DNA of 64,000 bases from Couchioplanes caeruleus (lineage in GTDB: Bacteria > Actinomycetota > Actinomycetes > Mycobacteriales > Micromonosporaceae). The notes beneath the pieces are model-generated. The model saw only the letters and a program-made list of their open reading frames with translations. It made no database searches and was not told the origin of the DNA. Each line of letters opens with the position of its first letter. Positions within the stretch are counted from its first letter, which is position 1. The stretch covers positions 4,216,001-4,280,000 of the forward strand of contig NZ_RJKL01000001.1 in the NCBI RefSeq assembly GCF_003751945.1. The letters are read 5' to 3'. The translations under genes were made by a program, and so were the position numbers. Below, piece after piece: positions 46,437-59,753 of the stretch.

Positions 46437-47528
46437 TCAGGCCGGATCGGTGGGCCGACGACCCGGCTGATCCGGCGACGAGTCCGACCCGGACGGCGAC
46501 TCCGACCCGGACGGCGGCTGAGACGGCGACTCCGACCCGGACGGCGACTCCGACCCGGACGGCGGCTGAGACGGCGACTGCGATGAGCCCGCGGACGGGT
46601 CGGTCCCGGCCGGAGTCTCCGAGGCCGGCTGCGAGGACCGGGTGGAGGGCGTGGGTTGCTGTGGGACGTCAGGGGCGGCTGAGGGCACGCCCCAGGGATC
46701 CGTTGCCGGGACAGTGCCGGTGTGCGGCGGAGTCTCCCCCGCGGCAGGCGGCGGAGTCGACGGCTCGGGGCTGCTCGGATAAGCCGGGAATGCGCCCGGC
46801 CCCGGGTAACCAGGCTGCTGCGGATATCCGGCCTGTGGATACCCGGTCTGCGGATACCCCGGCTGGGGGTAACCCGGCTGCGGATAACCCGGCTGTGGGT
46901 AGCCCGGCTGCTGCGGGTATCCCGGCTGCCCGGGGTACGGGTAGGGGAACGGCATCGACGGATCCCAGGTCGACTGCGGCTTGCGGAAGTACGTGTTCGC
47001 GGCCGGCAGCATCAGCAGGATCAGGGCTGCGAGCATCGCCAGCACCAGCAGCACGGTCAGCGTCACCGTGATCGGCGTGAACCAGCCCGGCAGCTCCTCG
47101 GCGAGCCGCTCGTCCACCTCCTGCTGGCTCGGCCCGCCGGTGGAACCGGTGTCGAAGTTCATGCCGCTGCCGGCAGCGTTGCTGAGCAGGCCGAAGCCGT
47201 TGCAGCAGAGGAAGATGCCGCCGATCACCCAGGTGGTGACCCGGGAACCCTGGCGTCCCCGGTTGTTGAAGATCCCGAGGATTGCCAGGCCGGCGCCGAT
47301 CAGGATGTTGATGGCCACCGCGACGACGATCGAGACGACGACGAGGGATTCGAAACCGTCCTGGCTGCTGTTCGCATACAGGTCTCGGTAGACGTCCGAA
47401 ATCGTCGAGACCGTGAACAGTGAGAGCACCGCGCTGAGGATGGACGCGGCGGCGCTGAAGTACAGCAGGTACGACGAGACGGTGACGACCGTGGGACGTG
47501 AACTCGGTGCCGGTGCTGCCGGATACAT
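46437..47528 (-). CDS. Four-span membrane protein with PGYPQ repeats
   Basis: A 363-residue protein with four membrane segments ([75 protein letters not shown]). A tail then begins with at least seven PGYPQ units and ends in a Ser/Pro region repeating [12 protein letters not shown]. The architecture matches the downstream gene, so the two look like an old tandem duplication. AGGAGG with 8-nt spacing is a very strong ribosome-binding site. Function unknown. Confidence 0.7.
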   Translation of the reverse strand: MYPAAPAPSSRPTVVTVSSYLLYFSAAASILSAVLSLFTVSTISDVYRDLYANSSQDGFESLVVVSIVVAVAINILIGAGLAILGIFNNRGRQGSRVTTWVIGGIFLCCNGFGLLSNAAGSGMNFDTGSTGGPSQQEVDERLAEELPGWFTPITVTLTVLLVLAMLAALILLMLPAANTYFRKPQSTWDPSMPFPYPYPGQPGYPQQPGYPQPGYPQPGYPQPGYPQTGYPQAGYPQQPGYPGPGAFPAYPSSPEPSTPPPAAGETPPHTGTVPATDPWGVPSAAPDVPQQPTPSTRSSQPASETPAGTDPSAGSSQSPSQPPSGSESPSGSESPSQPPSGSESPSGSDSSPDQPGRRPTDPA

Positions 47529-47874
47529 CGGCGCTCCCTCCTAGATCCACTCACGGTATCGGGTTGACGCCAGATCCGCGGACCCGAGGACGGGACGCCG
47601 GATGTGTGGCAACATCGCCCAACGTAGGACGAAATCGGATGAAATAGGTCGCTCGTTTGAGGGGCGACAGGAGTCGATCCCGCCCCATACACTTCCATCT
47701 CGTGGCGCGCCGCAGGCACCAAAGTCCCTCGGCGTCGTCCTGTGCCCGACCGAGTCGCCGCCCCCGCTCACCCATAGCCGGGGCCGAGACAGACCGGATC
47801 AGAGCACCCTAGATCGCGCGTGCCGTGTGTCCATGCCGCGGCCGCCCCAAGACCCTTAAGGACCGGTGAGTCCC
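47529..47874. other. Intergenic region between divergent genes
   Basis: About 345 bases with no convincing gene. It should carry the promoters of the PGYPQ membrane protein (minus) and of the small protein at 47875 (plus). I see no repeat or operator worth naming. Confidence 0.4.
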
Positions 47875-48054
47875 ATGCCCCACGCAGACACCTTGACCGT
47901 CGTCCACCATGACGACACGAGGACCCGCTACACAGACGTCCGGTATCAGCTCCACCGCGACGGGATCAGGATCTGGTCCGAGGAAGGCGAACATGCCTTC
48001 ACGGACATTCTCATGACCCACGCTTACCGGCAGCGGGAGGCGAAAGCCAGCTAG
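47875..48054 (+). CDS. Small hypothetical protein
   Basis: A 59-residue soluble protein (MPHADTLTVVHHDDTRTRYT, then DGIRIWSEEGEHAFTDIL) rich in charged residues and His. AAGGA lies upstream, with either a GTG (47866) or the ATG (47875) as start. A strong terminator directly after the stop supports a real transcription unit. No family recognised. Confidence 0.6.
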   Translation: MPHADTLTVVHHDDTRTRYTDVRYQLHRDGIRIWSEEGEHAFTDILMTHAYRQREAKAS

Positions 48055-48065
48055 AGAAGACGGCG

Positions 48066-48097
48066 AAAGGCCCCGAGCAAGCTCGGGGCCTTTCTTC
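48066..48097. terminator. Strong intrinsic terminator shared with clpB
   Basis: AAAGGCCCCGAGC and GCTCGGGGCCTTT form a perfect 13-bp stem with a minimal loop, ending in TTTCTT. The A/T ends give a U-run both ways, so it serves the small plus-strand gene and clpB on the minus strand. Confidence 0.9.
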
Positions 48098-48101
48098 GTG
48101 C

Positions 48102-50690
<2,589 letters not shown>

Positions 50691-50750
50691 TTGCTCCCCT
50701 GATCGGATCTTCCAAGAGATGCAGCATCCGAGTGGTACAGCGATCTGAGA

Positions 50751-50771
50751 CTTGAGCGTATTCCACTCAAC
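50751..50771. promoter_or_regulatory. HAIR element (HspR operator) of clpB
   Basis: CTTGAGC-N7-ACTCAAC differs from the HspR consensus CTTGAGT-N7-ACTCAAG by one base in each arm. It lies about 60 bp before the clpB ATG and also upstream of the divergent antiporter subunit gene. Confidence 0.85.
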
Positions 50772-50836
50772 TCTAGGCCGGCGAGTCCATGCCCCGTCAC
50801 CGGTCTCGCGAGCCCGCAACCATTACCGTTGACCGT

Positions 50837-51334
50837 GTGCGTGTACGGGTAGAGCAGACTCCCCTTCCTGGCATCGGCGTCCGTCACGATCTGGTGACCT
50901 CGTCCGGGCGTACGGTCGGCGTGGTCTCACACCGCAACGGCCGCCGCGACCTGGTCCTCTACGACGTGGACGACCCCGACTCGTGCCTCGCCTCGATACC
51001 GCTGACCGACGACGAGGCGGAGGCGCTGGCCGACGTGCTCGGCGCGTCGCTCATGCTGGGCCAGCTCTCCGGCCTGCGGGAGCAGGCCGCGGGCCTGCTC
51101 ACCGAACAGATCGCCCTGCCCGCCGGCTCACCCTTCGTCGGCCGCCGGCTGGGCGACACCCGGGCCCGCACCCGCACCGGTGCATCGATCGTGGCGGTGC
51201 TGCGCGACCGTGAGGTGATCCCCTCGCCCGGCCCGTCAATCGTCTTCGAGGCGAACGACGTGGTCGTCGCCGTCGGCACCCGCGACGGCCTGGGTGGCCT
51301 CACCGCCATCCTCGCCGGCGACACCGGCGACTGA
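50837..51334 (+). CDS. Cation/proton antiporter regulatory subunit (KhtT-like, RCK_C domain)
   Basis: A 165-residue cytoplasmic protein. The N-terminal half is specific to the family (VEQTPLPGIGVRHDLVTSSGRTVGVVSHRNG). The C-terminal half is a TrkA-C/RCK_C domain (GRRLGDTRARTRTGASIVAVLRD, IVFEANDVVVAVGTRDGL) that binds nucleotide ligands and gates the partner antiporter. TACCGT stands 7 nt before the GTG, so the transcript is probably leaderless. The antiporter gene follows after 7 bp. Confidence 0.9.
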   Translation: MRVRVEQTPLPGIGVRHDLVTSSGRTVGVVSHRNGRRDLVLYDVDDPDSCLASIPLTDDEAEALADVLGASLMLGQLSGLREQAAGLLTEQIALPAGSPFVGRRLGDTRARTRTGASIVAVLRDREVIPSPGPSIVFEANDVVVAVGTRDGLGGLTAILAGDTGD

Positions 51335-51341
51335 GGCGCCG

Positions 51342-52547
51342 GTGCACAGCACGACGATCCTTCTGATCGAGGTCGGCGCGCTCCTCTTCGCGCTCGGCAT
51401 GCTCGGGCGGCTCGGCCGTCGCATCGGGCTGTCGCCCATCCCGCTCTACCTGCTCGCCGGGCTCGCGTTCGGCCACGGCGGCCTGGTCCCGCTCTCGGCC
51501 AGCGAGCAGTTCATCGAGGTCGGCGCCGAGATCGGCGTCATCCTGCTGCTGGTGATGCTGGGCCTGGAGTATTCGGCGAGCGAGCTCGTCGGCAACCTGC
51601 GCGCGGCGGCCCCTGCCGGGCTCATCGACGCTCTGCTGAACGCCCTGCCCGGCGCCGGCTTCGCTCTGCTGCTCGGCTGGGGCTGGGAGGCGGCGGTGGT
51701 GCTGGCGGGCATCACCTGGGTGTCGTCGTCCGGCGTGATCGCCAAGGTACTCGCGGATCTCGGCCGGCTGGGTAACCGCGAGACCCCGGTGATCCTGTCG
51801 GTGCTGGTCATCGAGGATCTCGCGATGGCGTTCTACCTGCCCCTCGTCACCGCCGTCCTGGCCGGGGCCGGGCTGTTGGGCGGGGCGAAGGCCCTGGCCG
51901 TCGCGGTGCTCACGGTGGTCGCGGTCCTCGTGGTGGCGATCCGCTACGGCAACGCCATCTCGAACTTCGTGTCGGTGAAGGACCCCGAGGCCCTACTGCT
52001 CAGCGTGCTGGGGCTGACCCTGTTCGTCGCCGGGGTGGCCGCGGAGCTGCACGTCTCCGCCGCCGTGGGCGCGTTCCTGGTCGGCATCGCGCTCTCGGGC
52101 CAGGTCGCGCACAGCGCGGTGCAGATGCTGTCACCGCTGCGTGACCTCTTCGCCGCGGTGTTCTTCGTGTTCTTCGGCCTCTCCACCGACCCCGCCGCCA
52201 TGCCGCCGGTGCTGCTGCCCGCACTGGGCCTCGCCGCGCTGACGATGCTGACCAAGGTCCTGACCGGCGTCTTCGGGGGCCGGCGCCGTGGCATCGCCCT
52301 GCCGGGCCAGGTACGCGCCGGCCTCGCCCTCATGCCCCGGGGCGAGTTCTCCATCGTCATCGCCGGCCTGGCGGTGGCCTCGGGCGTGGAGCCCGAGCTG
52401 GCCCCGCTCGCGACGGCGTACGTCCTCATCACGGTGGTAAGCGGGCCGCTCCTGGCCCGTTTGCCTGATTACTCCTGGTTCAAGACCGCCATCCGGCGGC
52501 GGATGCCGGTGCGCCCACCGGCCGGCCCGGTGCCCGCAGCGGACTGA
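51342..52547 (+). CDS. CPA2-type cation/proton antiporter (KhtU/KefB-like)
   Basis: A 401-residue integral membrane protein with 11 to 13 helices. LGLSPIPLYLLAGLAFG-like start (RIGLSPIPLYLLAGLAFGHG), GVILLLVMLGLEYSASEL, and ITWVSSSGVIAKVLADLGR followed by VIEDLAMAFYLPL (the acidic exchange residue) mark the CPA2 family. It probably exports K+ or NH4+ in exchange for protons under control of the RCK_C subunit encoded just before it. The two genes are 7 bp apart. Confidence 0.92.
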   Translation: MHSTTILLIEVGALLFALGMLGRLGRRIGLSPIPLYLLAGLAFGHGGLVPLSASEQFIEVGAEIGVILLLVMLGLEYSASELVGNLRAAAPAGLIDALLNALPGAGFALLLGWGWEAAVVLAGITWVSSSGVIAKVLADLGRLGNRETPVILSVLVIEDLAMAFYLPLVTAVLAGAGLLGGAKALAVAVLTVVAVLVVAIRYGNAISNFVSVKDPEALLLSVLGLTLFVAGVAAELHVSAAVGAFLVGIALSGQVAHSAVQMLSPLRDLFAAVFFVFFGLSTDPAAMPPVLLPALGLAALTMLTKVLTGVFGGRRRGIALPGQVRAGLALMPRGEFSIVIAGLAVASGVEPELAPLATAYVLITVVSGPLLARLPDYSWFKTAIRRRMPVRPPAGPVPAAD

Positions 52548-52591
52548 CCAGGGAACCTCTGGGCTGCGCAATGCTACTGACCGGTATCCGA

Positions 52592-52610
52592 AAGTGATAA
52601 CTCATCACTT
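52592..52610. promoter_or_regulatory. Candidate operator palindrome
   Basis: AAGTGAT-AACTC-ATCACTT is a perfect 7-bp inverted repeat with a 5-bp spacer, in an AT-rich patch about 57 bp before the 34-codon frame at 52667. It looks like a binding site for a dimeric regulator of the genes that follow. Confidence 0.55.
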
Positions 52611-52666
52611 CCGCCGGGGCGATCTCACGCGCTAACGTGTCGCCGCGACAACAACGAGTTATCAGG

Positions 52667-52771
52667 GTGACCAGCGACACGCCTGATCCGAGGAAGCTCA
52701 CGGCGCAGGCGCGGGCCCTGAGTCTTCAGGAGGACAGGCGGATGATCCAGAGTGATGGGGCGGCGTCGTGA
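52667..52771 (+). CDS. Small ORF of 34 residues coupled to the next gene
   Basis: GTG-started frame giving VTSDTPDPRKLTAQARAL and so on, ending DGAAS. Its stop overlaps the GTG of the following gene by 4 bp (GTGA), the coupling pattern used across this window. AGGAGG lies inside it, ahead of an internal ATG at 52742, so a 9-residue product is the minimal alternative. No family recognised. It may be a real micro-protein or a translated leader. Confidence 0.45.
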   Translation: MTSDTPDPRKLTAQARALSLQEDRRMIQSDGAAS

Positions 52772-53214
52772 CTGTGCGTGAGTCGACGTTCTTCGGATTC
52801 GCCAACCCGGTCGACCCACGGCCGGAGGAGCTGCAAGCGTGGGCCTACCACCCGGAGGCCGTCCCGCTCGACGCCATGCCGTCGGACTGGGACCTGCTGA
52901 TCGCGGGTGACGTGCTCGCGCCGACCCTGTTCGAGCTGGCGATGGACAGGCAGTGCCCGGCCCGGCGCTTCGCCCAGCACTGCATGTACATCTACGCGGC
53001 GGACGGGGTGCGTCCCAACGCGTCCTCGCAGCGCAAGCGCCGCCTGAAGAAGTACGTGGAGCGGGCGGAGGAGGTCGGCGACGAGCCGATGTCCATCTGG
53101 GCGCACAACTGCCGGGTGCTGATGACCCGCCCCGAGCTCTTCGACTACCAGGACTGGATCGAGGGCGGCCTGGTGCGCCATCCCCGCCGCCTGGCCCTCT
53201 TCGGCCGCCGCTGA
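52768..53214 (+). CDS. Conserved hypothetical protein
   Basis: A 148-residue soluble protein (STFFGFANPVDPRPEELQAW, then DWDLLIAGDVLAPTLFELAM and SSQRKRRLKKYVERAEEVGD). It has a basic central helix and conserved-looking Trp and Cys residues but no motif I can name. The GTG overlaps the stop of the 34-codon frame. It is convergent with hspR, with 18 bp between stops. Confidence 0.7.
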   Translation: MTVRESTFFGFANPVDPRPEELQAWAYHPEAVPLDAMPSDWDLLIAGDVLAPTLFELAMDRQCPARRFAQHCMYIYAADGVRPNASSQRKRRLKKYVERAEEVGDEPMSIWAHNCRVLMTRPELFDYQDWIEGGLVRHPRRLALFGRR

Positions 53215-53232
53215 ACCGCGGCGGCCGGACGG

Positions 53233-53673
53233 TCATCCCTGCCCTGAGCGGCGCGGGCGCCACACGACCAGCGCGGTCGAGGGGCGCTCCTGCCGGACCA
53301 GGTCGCGGCTCGGGTACGACGCCACGGCCTCGAGCTGGGCGATCCGCTGGTATGCGGCGTCGAGCTGGGACTCCAGTTCGGCGATCCGCTCCTGAAGCTC
53401 GCCGGCGAGCTGCTCGAGGCCGATGATCCGCTTGATGCCCGCCAGGTTGACGCCGTCCTCCTGGCTCAACTTCTGCACCTCGCGCAGGAGGGCGACGTCG
53501 CGCTCGCTGTAGCGCCGGCCACCGCCACCGGCCCGGCCGGGCTGCACCAGGCCGAGCCGGTCGTATTGGCGCAGGGTCTGCGGGTGCATCCCGGCCAGCC
53601 GCGCGGCGACGGAGATGATCAGGACCTTCGCGTCGGAGGCCTGCTCCATCGAGATGCTGATCTCTTCATACAT
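53233..53673 (-). CDS. hspR: Heat-shock repressor HspR
   Basis: A 146-residue MerR-family repressor. ISVAARLAGMHPQTLRQYDRLGLVQPGR is the DNA-binding domain, GGGRRYSERDVALLREVQKLSQEDGVNLAGIKRI the wing and linker, and a coiled coil follows (LAGELQERIAELESQLDAAYQRIAQLE). HspR binds HAIR elements with DnaK as co-repressor. HAIR sites lie upstream of dnaK and clpB in this window. GGGAGGTG precedes the ATG. It is the last gene of the dnaK operon. Confidence 0.96.
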   Translation of the reverse strand: MYEEISISMEQASDAKVLIISVAARLAGMHPQTLRQYDRLGLVQPGRAGGGGRRYSERDVALLREVQKLSQEDGVNLAGIKRIIGLEQLAGELQERIAELESQLDAAYQRIAQLEAVASYPSRDLVRQERPSTALVVWRPRRSGQG

Positions 53674-53705
53674 GTGCCACCTCCCGGAGGCTCCTGACTC
53701 GCCGG

Positions 53706-54896
53706 TTATCCCCGGCGCAGCCGGGCGTCGATACGTCCGCGTTCCGCGTTCGGCGTGAGTTTGGCGAACCGTTCCAGCGCGTCCCGGGCCTCGTCCGAGA
53801 CGCCGGTGGGCACCTGTACCTCGACCGTGACCAGCAGATCGCCGACCTGACCGTCGCGGCGCTGCACGCCCTTGCCCCGGGCCCGCAGCTTCCGTCCGCT
53901 CGGCGTGCCCGGCGGCACCCGCAGCGTCACCGAGCCGTCGAGGGTGGGCACTCGCAGGTCGGTGCCGAGCACCGCCTCGGCGAACGTGATCGGCACGGTC
54001 ATCGTGATGTCGTCGCCGACGCGCCCGAACAGGTCGTCGGGGCGCACCCGGACCTGCACGTACAGGTCGCCGGCCGGACCACCGCGCTCGCCGGGCTCGC
54101 CCCGGCCGCTGAGCCGGATCCGCTGCCCGTCGGCGACCCCGGCCGGGAAGCGGACGTTGATCGTGCGGTTCTTGGTGACCCCGCCGGTGCCGCGGCATTC
54201 CGGGCACTTCTGCTCGACGATGGAACCCGCGCCCTGACACTCGCGGCACGGCTCGGAGAAGCTGAACGAACCCTGGTTGCGCGAGATCAGCCCCGAGCCC
54301 TGGCACTGCGGACAGGTCCGCGGCACGGTGCCGGGCTTGGCGCCGTTGCCGTGGCAGATGTCGCAGACACCGGGCGAGCGCAGGGTGAGGGGCAGCGTCG
54401 TGCCCTGCACCGCGTGCGCGAAGTCCAGCGTCACCTCGGCCTCGACGTCCCGGCCGCGCTGCGGGCCACGGCGGGGACCGCCACCCGCGCCGCCGCCGGA
54501 GAAGATCGAGCTGAAGATGTCCGAGAAGCCGGCGCCGCCGAACCGCCGGTCACCGGCACCGCCGCCGCCCGCGCCCGCCCCACTGAACCCGCCGAACAGG
54601 TCGGAGGGGTCGAACTGGGAACTGCCGCCGGCCCGCGCGCCCCGGCGGAACGCGCCGGAGCCGAACAACGAGCGCATCTCGTCGTACTCTTTGCGCTTCT
54701 TGTCGTCGGACAGCACGTCGTACGCCTCGGAGGCGGCCTTGAACCGCTCCTCGGCGTCGGTGTTGCCGGGGTTGTGGTCGGGATGGTTCTCCCGGGCCAG
54801 CTTCCGGTACGCCTTCTTGATCTCATCGGCGGAGGCGGATTTGCCCACCCCGAGAACGGCGTAGAAGTCCTTCTCCAGCCAGTCCTTCGAACTCAT
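53706..54896 (-). CDS. dnaJ: Chaperone DnaJ (type I Hsp40)
   Basis: A 396-residue co-chaperone. The J domain ([22 protein letters not shown] with HPD in ENHPDHN) stimulates the DnaK ATPase. A long Gly/Phe region follows. The zinc-finger domain has four CxxCxGxG repeats ([32 protein letters not shown]), and the C-terminal domain binds substrates. GGAGG with 8-nt spacing precedes the ATG. Third gene of the dnaK operon. Confidence 0.97.
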   Translation of the reverse strand: MSSKDWLEKDFYAVLGVGKSASADEIKKAYRKLARENHPDHNPGNTDAEERFKAASEAYDVLSDDKKRKEYDEMRSLFGSGAFRRGARAGGSSQFDPSDLFGGFSGAGAGGGGAGDRRFGGAGFSDIFSSIFSGGGAGGGPRRGPQRGRDVEAEVTLDFAHAVQGTTLPLTLRSPGVCDICHGNGAKPGTVPRTCPQCQGSGLISRNQGSFSFSEPCRECQGAGSIVEQKCPECRGTGGVTKNRTINVRFPAGVADGQRIRLSGRGEPGERGGPAGDLYVQVRVRPDDLFGRVGDDITMTVPITFAEAVLGTDLRVPTLDGSVTLRVPPGTPSGRKLRARGKGVQRRDGQVGDLLVTVEVQVPTGVSDEARDALERFAKLTPNAERGRIDARLRRG

Positions 54897-54963
54897 CCGG
54901 CCCACCTCCTCCTACGGATGCGACGGGTCCCGCCCACCTGACGGTGGACGGGACGGGACATCG

Positions 54964-55586
54964 TCACGCGGGGTCGGCGACCGCGACCATCGCGGGCCGC
55001 AGCAGCCGCTCGCCCAGGATGTAGCCGCGACGCATGACCTCGACGCAGGTCGGCTCGGTGACGTCGGCCGACGTCAGGTGCGCGACCGCCTCGTGGCGGG
55101 TGGGGTCGAACGGGTCGCCCTTCTCACCGAAGGCGACGAGGCCGAGCTTGCCGACCACGGCGCCCAGCGACTCGGCCACCGTGGCGAACGGCCCGACCAG
55201 GTCGCCGTGCTCACGGGCCCGGTCGAGGTCGTCGAGCACCGGCAAGAGGGCGGTGAGCACCGCACCGGTGGTCTGCTCCGCCGCCGCGCTGCGATCCCGG
55301 TCGACACGCTTGCGATAGTTCGCGTACTCGGCGGTCACCCGCTGGAGGTCGCGGGTGCGCTCCTCCAGCTCGGTACGCAGAGCTGCCAGCTCCGCACCGA
55401 GACCCGGCGTGGCGGTCACCTGGTCCTCGGGTTCCTCGGCGGCACGGTGCGCACCGCCCCTGGTCTCCGCGGACTCCTCGGCCTCCTTGGTCACCGTGGT
55501 GTCCTTACCCTTCACATCGATCTTGCGGCGATCGCGGATGACGACGCGCTCGGTCGCCTGACCGTCGTTCTCGTCGTCCGCCCGGC

Positions 55587-55590
<4 letters not shown>
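54964..55590 (-). CDS. grpE: Nucleotide exchange factor GrpE
   Basis: A 208-residue exchange factor for DnaK. A charged, disordered N-terminus precedes the long coiled coil ([30 protein letters not shown]) and the C-terminal beta domain ([36 protein letters not shown]). The GTG overlaps the dnaK stop by 4 bp, which couples their synthesis. Confidence 0.97.
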
Positions 55591-57473
<1,883 letters not shown>

Positions 57474-57535
57474 GTTCGCTTCCTCGCTTCTCACCGGGCG
57501 TCTTACTGCTGTCTTACACGATTGCGGGCCCACAA

Positions 57536-57556
57536 GTTGAGCGGACCGGACTCAAT
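57536..57556. promoter_or_regulatory. HAIR element (HspR operator) of the dnaK operon
   Basis: GTTGAGC-N7-ACTCAAT keeps the TTGAG/CTCAA core and 7-bp spacing of the HspR consensus. It lies about 65 bp before the dnaK ATG, as at clpB. A third, compact palindrome, GTTGAGTCAAC (57589-57599), uses the same half-sites without a spacer. Confidence 0.8.
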
Positions 57557-57605
57557 GATGCCACGGCGTGGCCAGACCGCAAGCCGAAGTTGAGTCAACC
57601 CGGCG

Positions 57606-57645
57606 CAACTTCCGGGAAGAAGGTCCAACTTCCGGGAAGAAGGTC
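57606..57645. repeat. Perfect 20-bp tandem direct repeat upstream of dnaK and the GTPase gene
   Basis: CAACTTCCGGGAAGAAGGTC occurs twice back to back. Each copy has CTTCC-G-GGAAG at its centre, a small palindrome, so two regulator dimers could bind side by side two helical turns apart. The site lies between the dnaK HAIR element and the divergent GTPase gene. Confidence 0.8.
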
Positions 57646-57710
57646 CCTGTCCGGTCACGACGGGTGGGGTACCTGTTGTCTGCGATGCATAGATCGGGCA
57701 CGCTTTACCC

Positions 57711-59753
57711 GTGACGACGCACGGTGACGCGGTCGGTCCGTCGGCCACGCCCGCCGTAGCCGACGGGCCGCCGACAGAATCCATGGCAGAGAACGGCGAA
57801 CCGGAGGAGCGGGATACTGCCGTGCCCTCCGAGCCCCCTGAGGCCACCGCGGCGCCCGCCGAGGACGCCGGAGCTGCACGTGAACAGGGGCCGGCCACCC
57901 CGGAATGGCCGCCGGTCAAGGCGTCCACCACGGGCAACGTCGTCACCACTCAGACCAATCCGGCCACGCTCGACGACCTTCCCCCCGAAACGGCAACGGA
58001 GAGCGCTCCCCCGGGGCTGCCGGAGCCCGTCGAGCCGCCCCCGGCGCTGGGCCGCCTCGCCACCGCGCTGTCCCAGCTCCGGGCGGCGATCGGCGGCGCC
58101 ACGTACCCGCTGGTCATGCCCTCCGCCGAGGAGGCCCGCCGGATCGGCGCCGCGCTGGTGTCGCAGCTCGACGACTATCTCCTGCCCCGCCTGGCGCGGC
58201 TCGACGCGCCGCTGCTCGTGGTCGTGGGGGGTTCCACCGGTGCCGGCAAGTCCACGCTGGTCAACAGCCTGGTCCGGGCCCCGGTCAGCGCCGCGGGCGT
58301 GCTGCGCCCCACGACCCGGTCCCCGGTGCTGGTCAGCCACCCCGACGACTCCTCGTGGTTCCGCAAGGGCGAGCTGCTGCCGGGCCTGACGCGCACCGCG
58401 GAGGCCGGCTCCCACCCGGAGACCCTGCAACTGGTCTCGGCCCCGGCGCTCGGACCCGGCCTGGCCTTCCTCGACGCACCCGACATCGACTCGGTCGTCG
58501 ACCGCAACCGGCAGCTCGCGGCGCAACTGCTGGCCGCGGCGGATCTGTGGCTGTTCGTCACGACCGCCGCGCGCTATGCGGACGCCGTACCGTGGGAGTT
58601 GCTGAAGACGGCCCGGCTGCGCGGCACCGTGATCGCGCTGGTGCTGGATCGCGTGCCGGAGGAGGCCGCGGGTGAGGTCTCCGCGCACCTCGCCGAGATG
58701 CTCACCGAGCACGACATGGGCGCCGCACCGCTGTTCGTGCTTCCGGAGACCACCCTGGACGGTCAGGGTCTGCTGCCCGAGGACGAGACCCGCCCGCTGC
58801 ACGACTGGTTCGCGCAGCTCGCGGCCGACGCCGACGCCCGGGCCGCCGTCGTGCGCCAGACGCTCGACGGCGCCCTCGCCGCGCTCGGCCCGGCCGTCGA
58901 GGGCCTGGCCGCCGCCGCCGACGAGCAGGCGGTCGCGGCGAAGGCCCTGGACGAGCGGGTGACGGCGGCCTATCGCCACGCTCGACGGACCTTCCAGGAC
59001 GGCCTGCGGGACGGACGCCTGCTCCGCGGTGAGGTGCTCGCCCGCTGGCAGGAATTCATCGGCACCGGCGAATTTTTGCGGACGCTGGAGTCGCGGATCG
59101 GCCAGCTCCGCGACAGGCTGGTCGCGGCGGTCACGGGCCGGCCGGTGCCCGGACGCAACCTGCAACTGGCGTTGGAGTCCCAGCTCGTCACGCTGGTGCG
59201 CGGCGTCGCCGCGGACGCCGCCGAGCAGGCCTTTGGGGCGTGGCAGGCCCATCCCGCCGGCGCCGAGCTGCTGGAGCCGGGCTTGCAGAGACCCGCGCCG
59301 GACCTGCCGCAACGGGCCGAGCGCGTCGTGCGTGACTGGCAGCTCTGGGTGCTCGACCTGGTCCGCACCGAAGCCGCCGACAAACGCTTCGTCGCTCGCG
59401 GCGCCGCGTACGCGGTCAACGGCGTCGGCCTCGCGGTGATGATCGCGGTCTTCACCTCCACCGCCTTCATCCCCACCGGCGCCGAGGTGGCGGTCGGGGC
59501 GGGCACGTCGGTGGCCGCCCAGAAGGTGCTCGAGGCGATCTTCGGCGACCAGGCCATCCGCACCCTGGCGGCCCGGGCCCGCGAGGAGTTGGTGTCCCGG
59601 GTCGACGAGCTGCTCGACGCCGAGGCGGCCCGCTTCACGGACCGCACCGCCGCCGCCGGGCTCGAGCTCGAACCGGGTACCGCCCTGCGGCGGGCCGCGG
59701 CCGACGTGAAGCAGTCCAGGGAGGAACTCGCGTTGACCGGAACGCCGTCATGA
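57711..59753 (+). CDS. Dynamin-like/YfjP-type GTPase, first of a pair
   Basis: A 680-residue protein. Residues 1 to about 110 are an acidic, Pro/Ala-rich disordered region. The GTPase domain has VVVGGSTGAGKSTLVNSLV (G1), threonines in RPTTRSPVLVS (G2), and FLDAPDIDSV (G3). Long helices follow, and the stretch FVARGAAYAVNGVGLAVMIAVF with further hydrophobic residues (about 560-600) should insert in or lie on the membrane. CACGCT 6 nt before the GTG may be the -10 of a leaderless transcript. Coupled (ATGA) to a second GTPase, as in bacterial dynamin pairs that act in membrane remodelling. Confidence 0.82.
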   Translation: MTTHGDAVGPSATPAVADGPPTESMAENGEPEERDTAVPSEPPEATAAPAEDAGAAREQGPATPEWPPVKASTTGNVVTTQTNPATLDDLPPETATESAPPGLPEPVEPPPALGRLATALSQLRAAIGGATYPLVMPSAEEARRIGAALVSQLDDYLLPRLARLDAPLLVVVGGSTGAGKSTLVNSLVRAPVSAAGVLRPTTRSPVLVSHPDDSSWFRKGELLPGLTRTAEAGSHPETLQLVSAPALGPGLAFLDAPDIDSVVDRNRQLAAQLLAAADLWLFVTTAARYADAVPWELLKTARLRGTVIALVLDRVPEEAAGEVSAHLAEMLTEHDMGAAPLFVLPETTLDGQGLLPEDETRPLHDWFAQLAADADARAAVVRQTLDGALAALGPAVEGLAAAADEQAVAAKALDERVTAAYRHARRTFQDGLRDGRLLRGEVLARWQEFIGTGEFLRTLESRIGQLRDRLVAAVTGRPVPGRNLQLALESQLVTLVRGVAADAAEQAFGAWQAHPAGAELLEPGLQRPAPDLPQRAERVVRDWQLWVLDLVRTEAADKRFVARGAAYAVNGVGLAVMIAVFTSTAFIPTGAEVAVGAGTSVAAQKVLEAIFGDQAIRTLAARAREELVSRVDELLDAEAARFTDRTAAAGLELEPGTALRRAAADVKQSREELALTGTPS

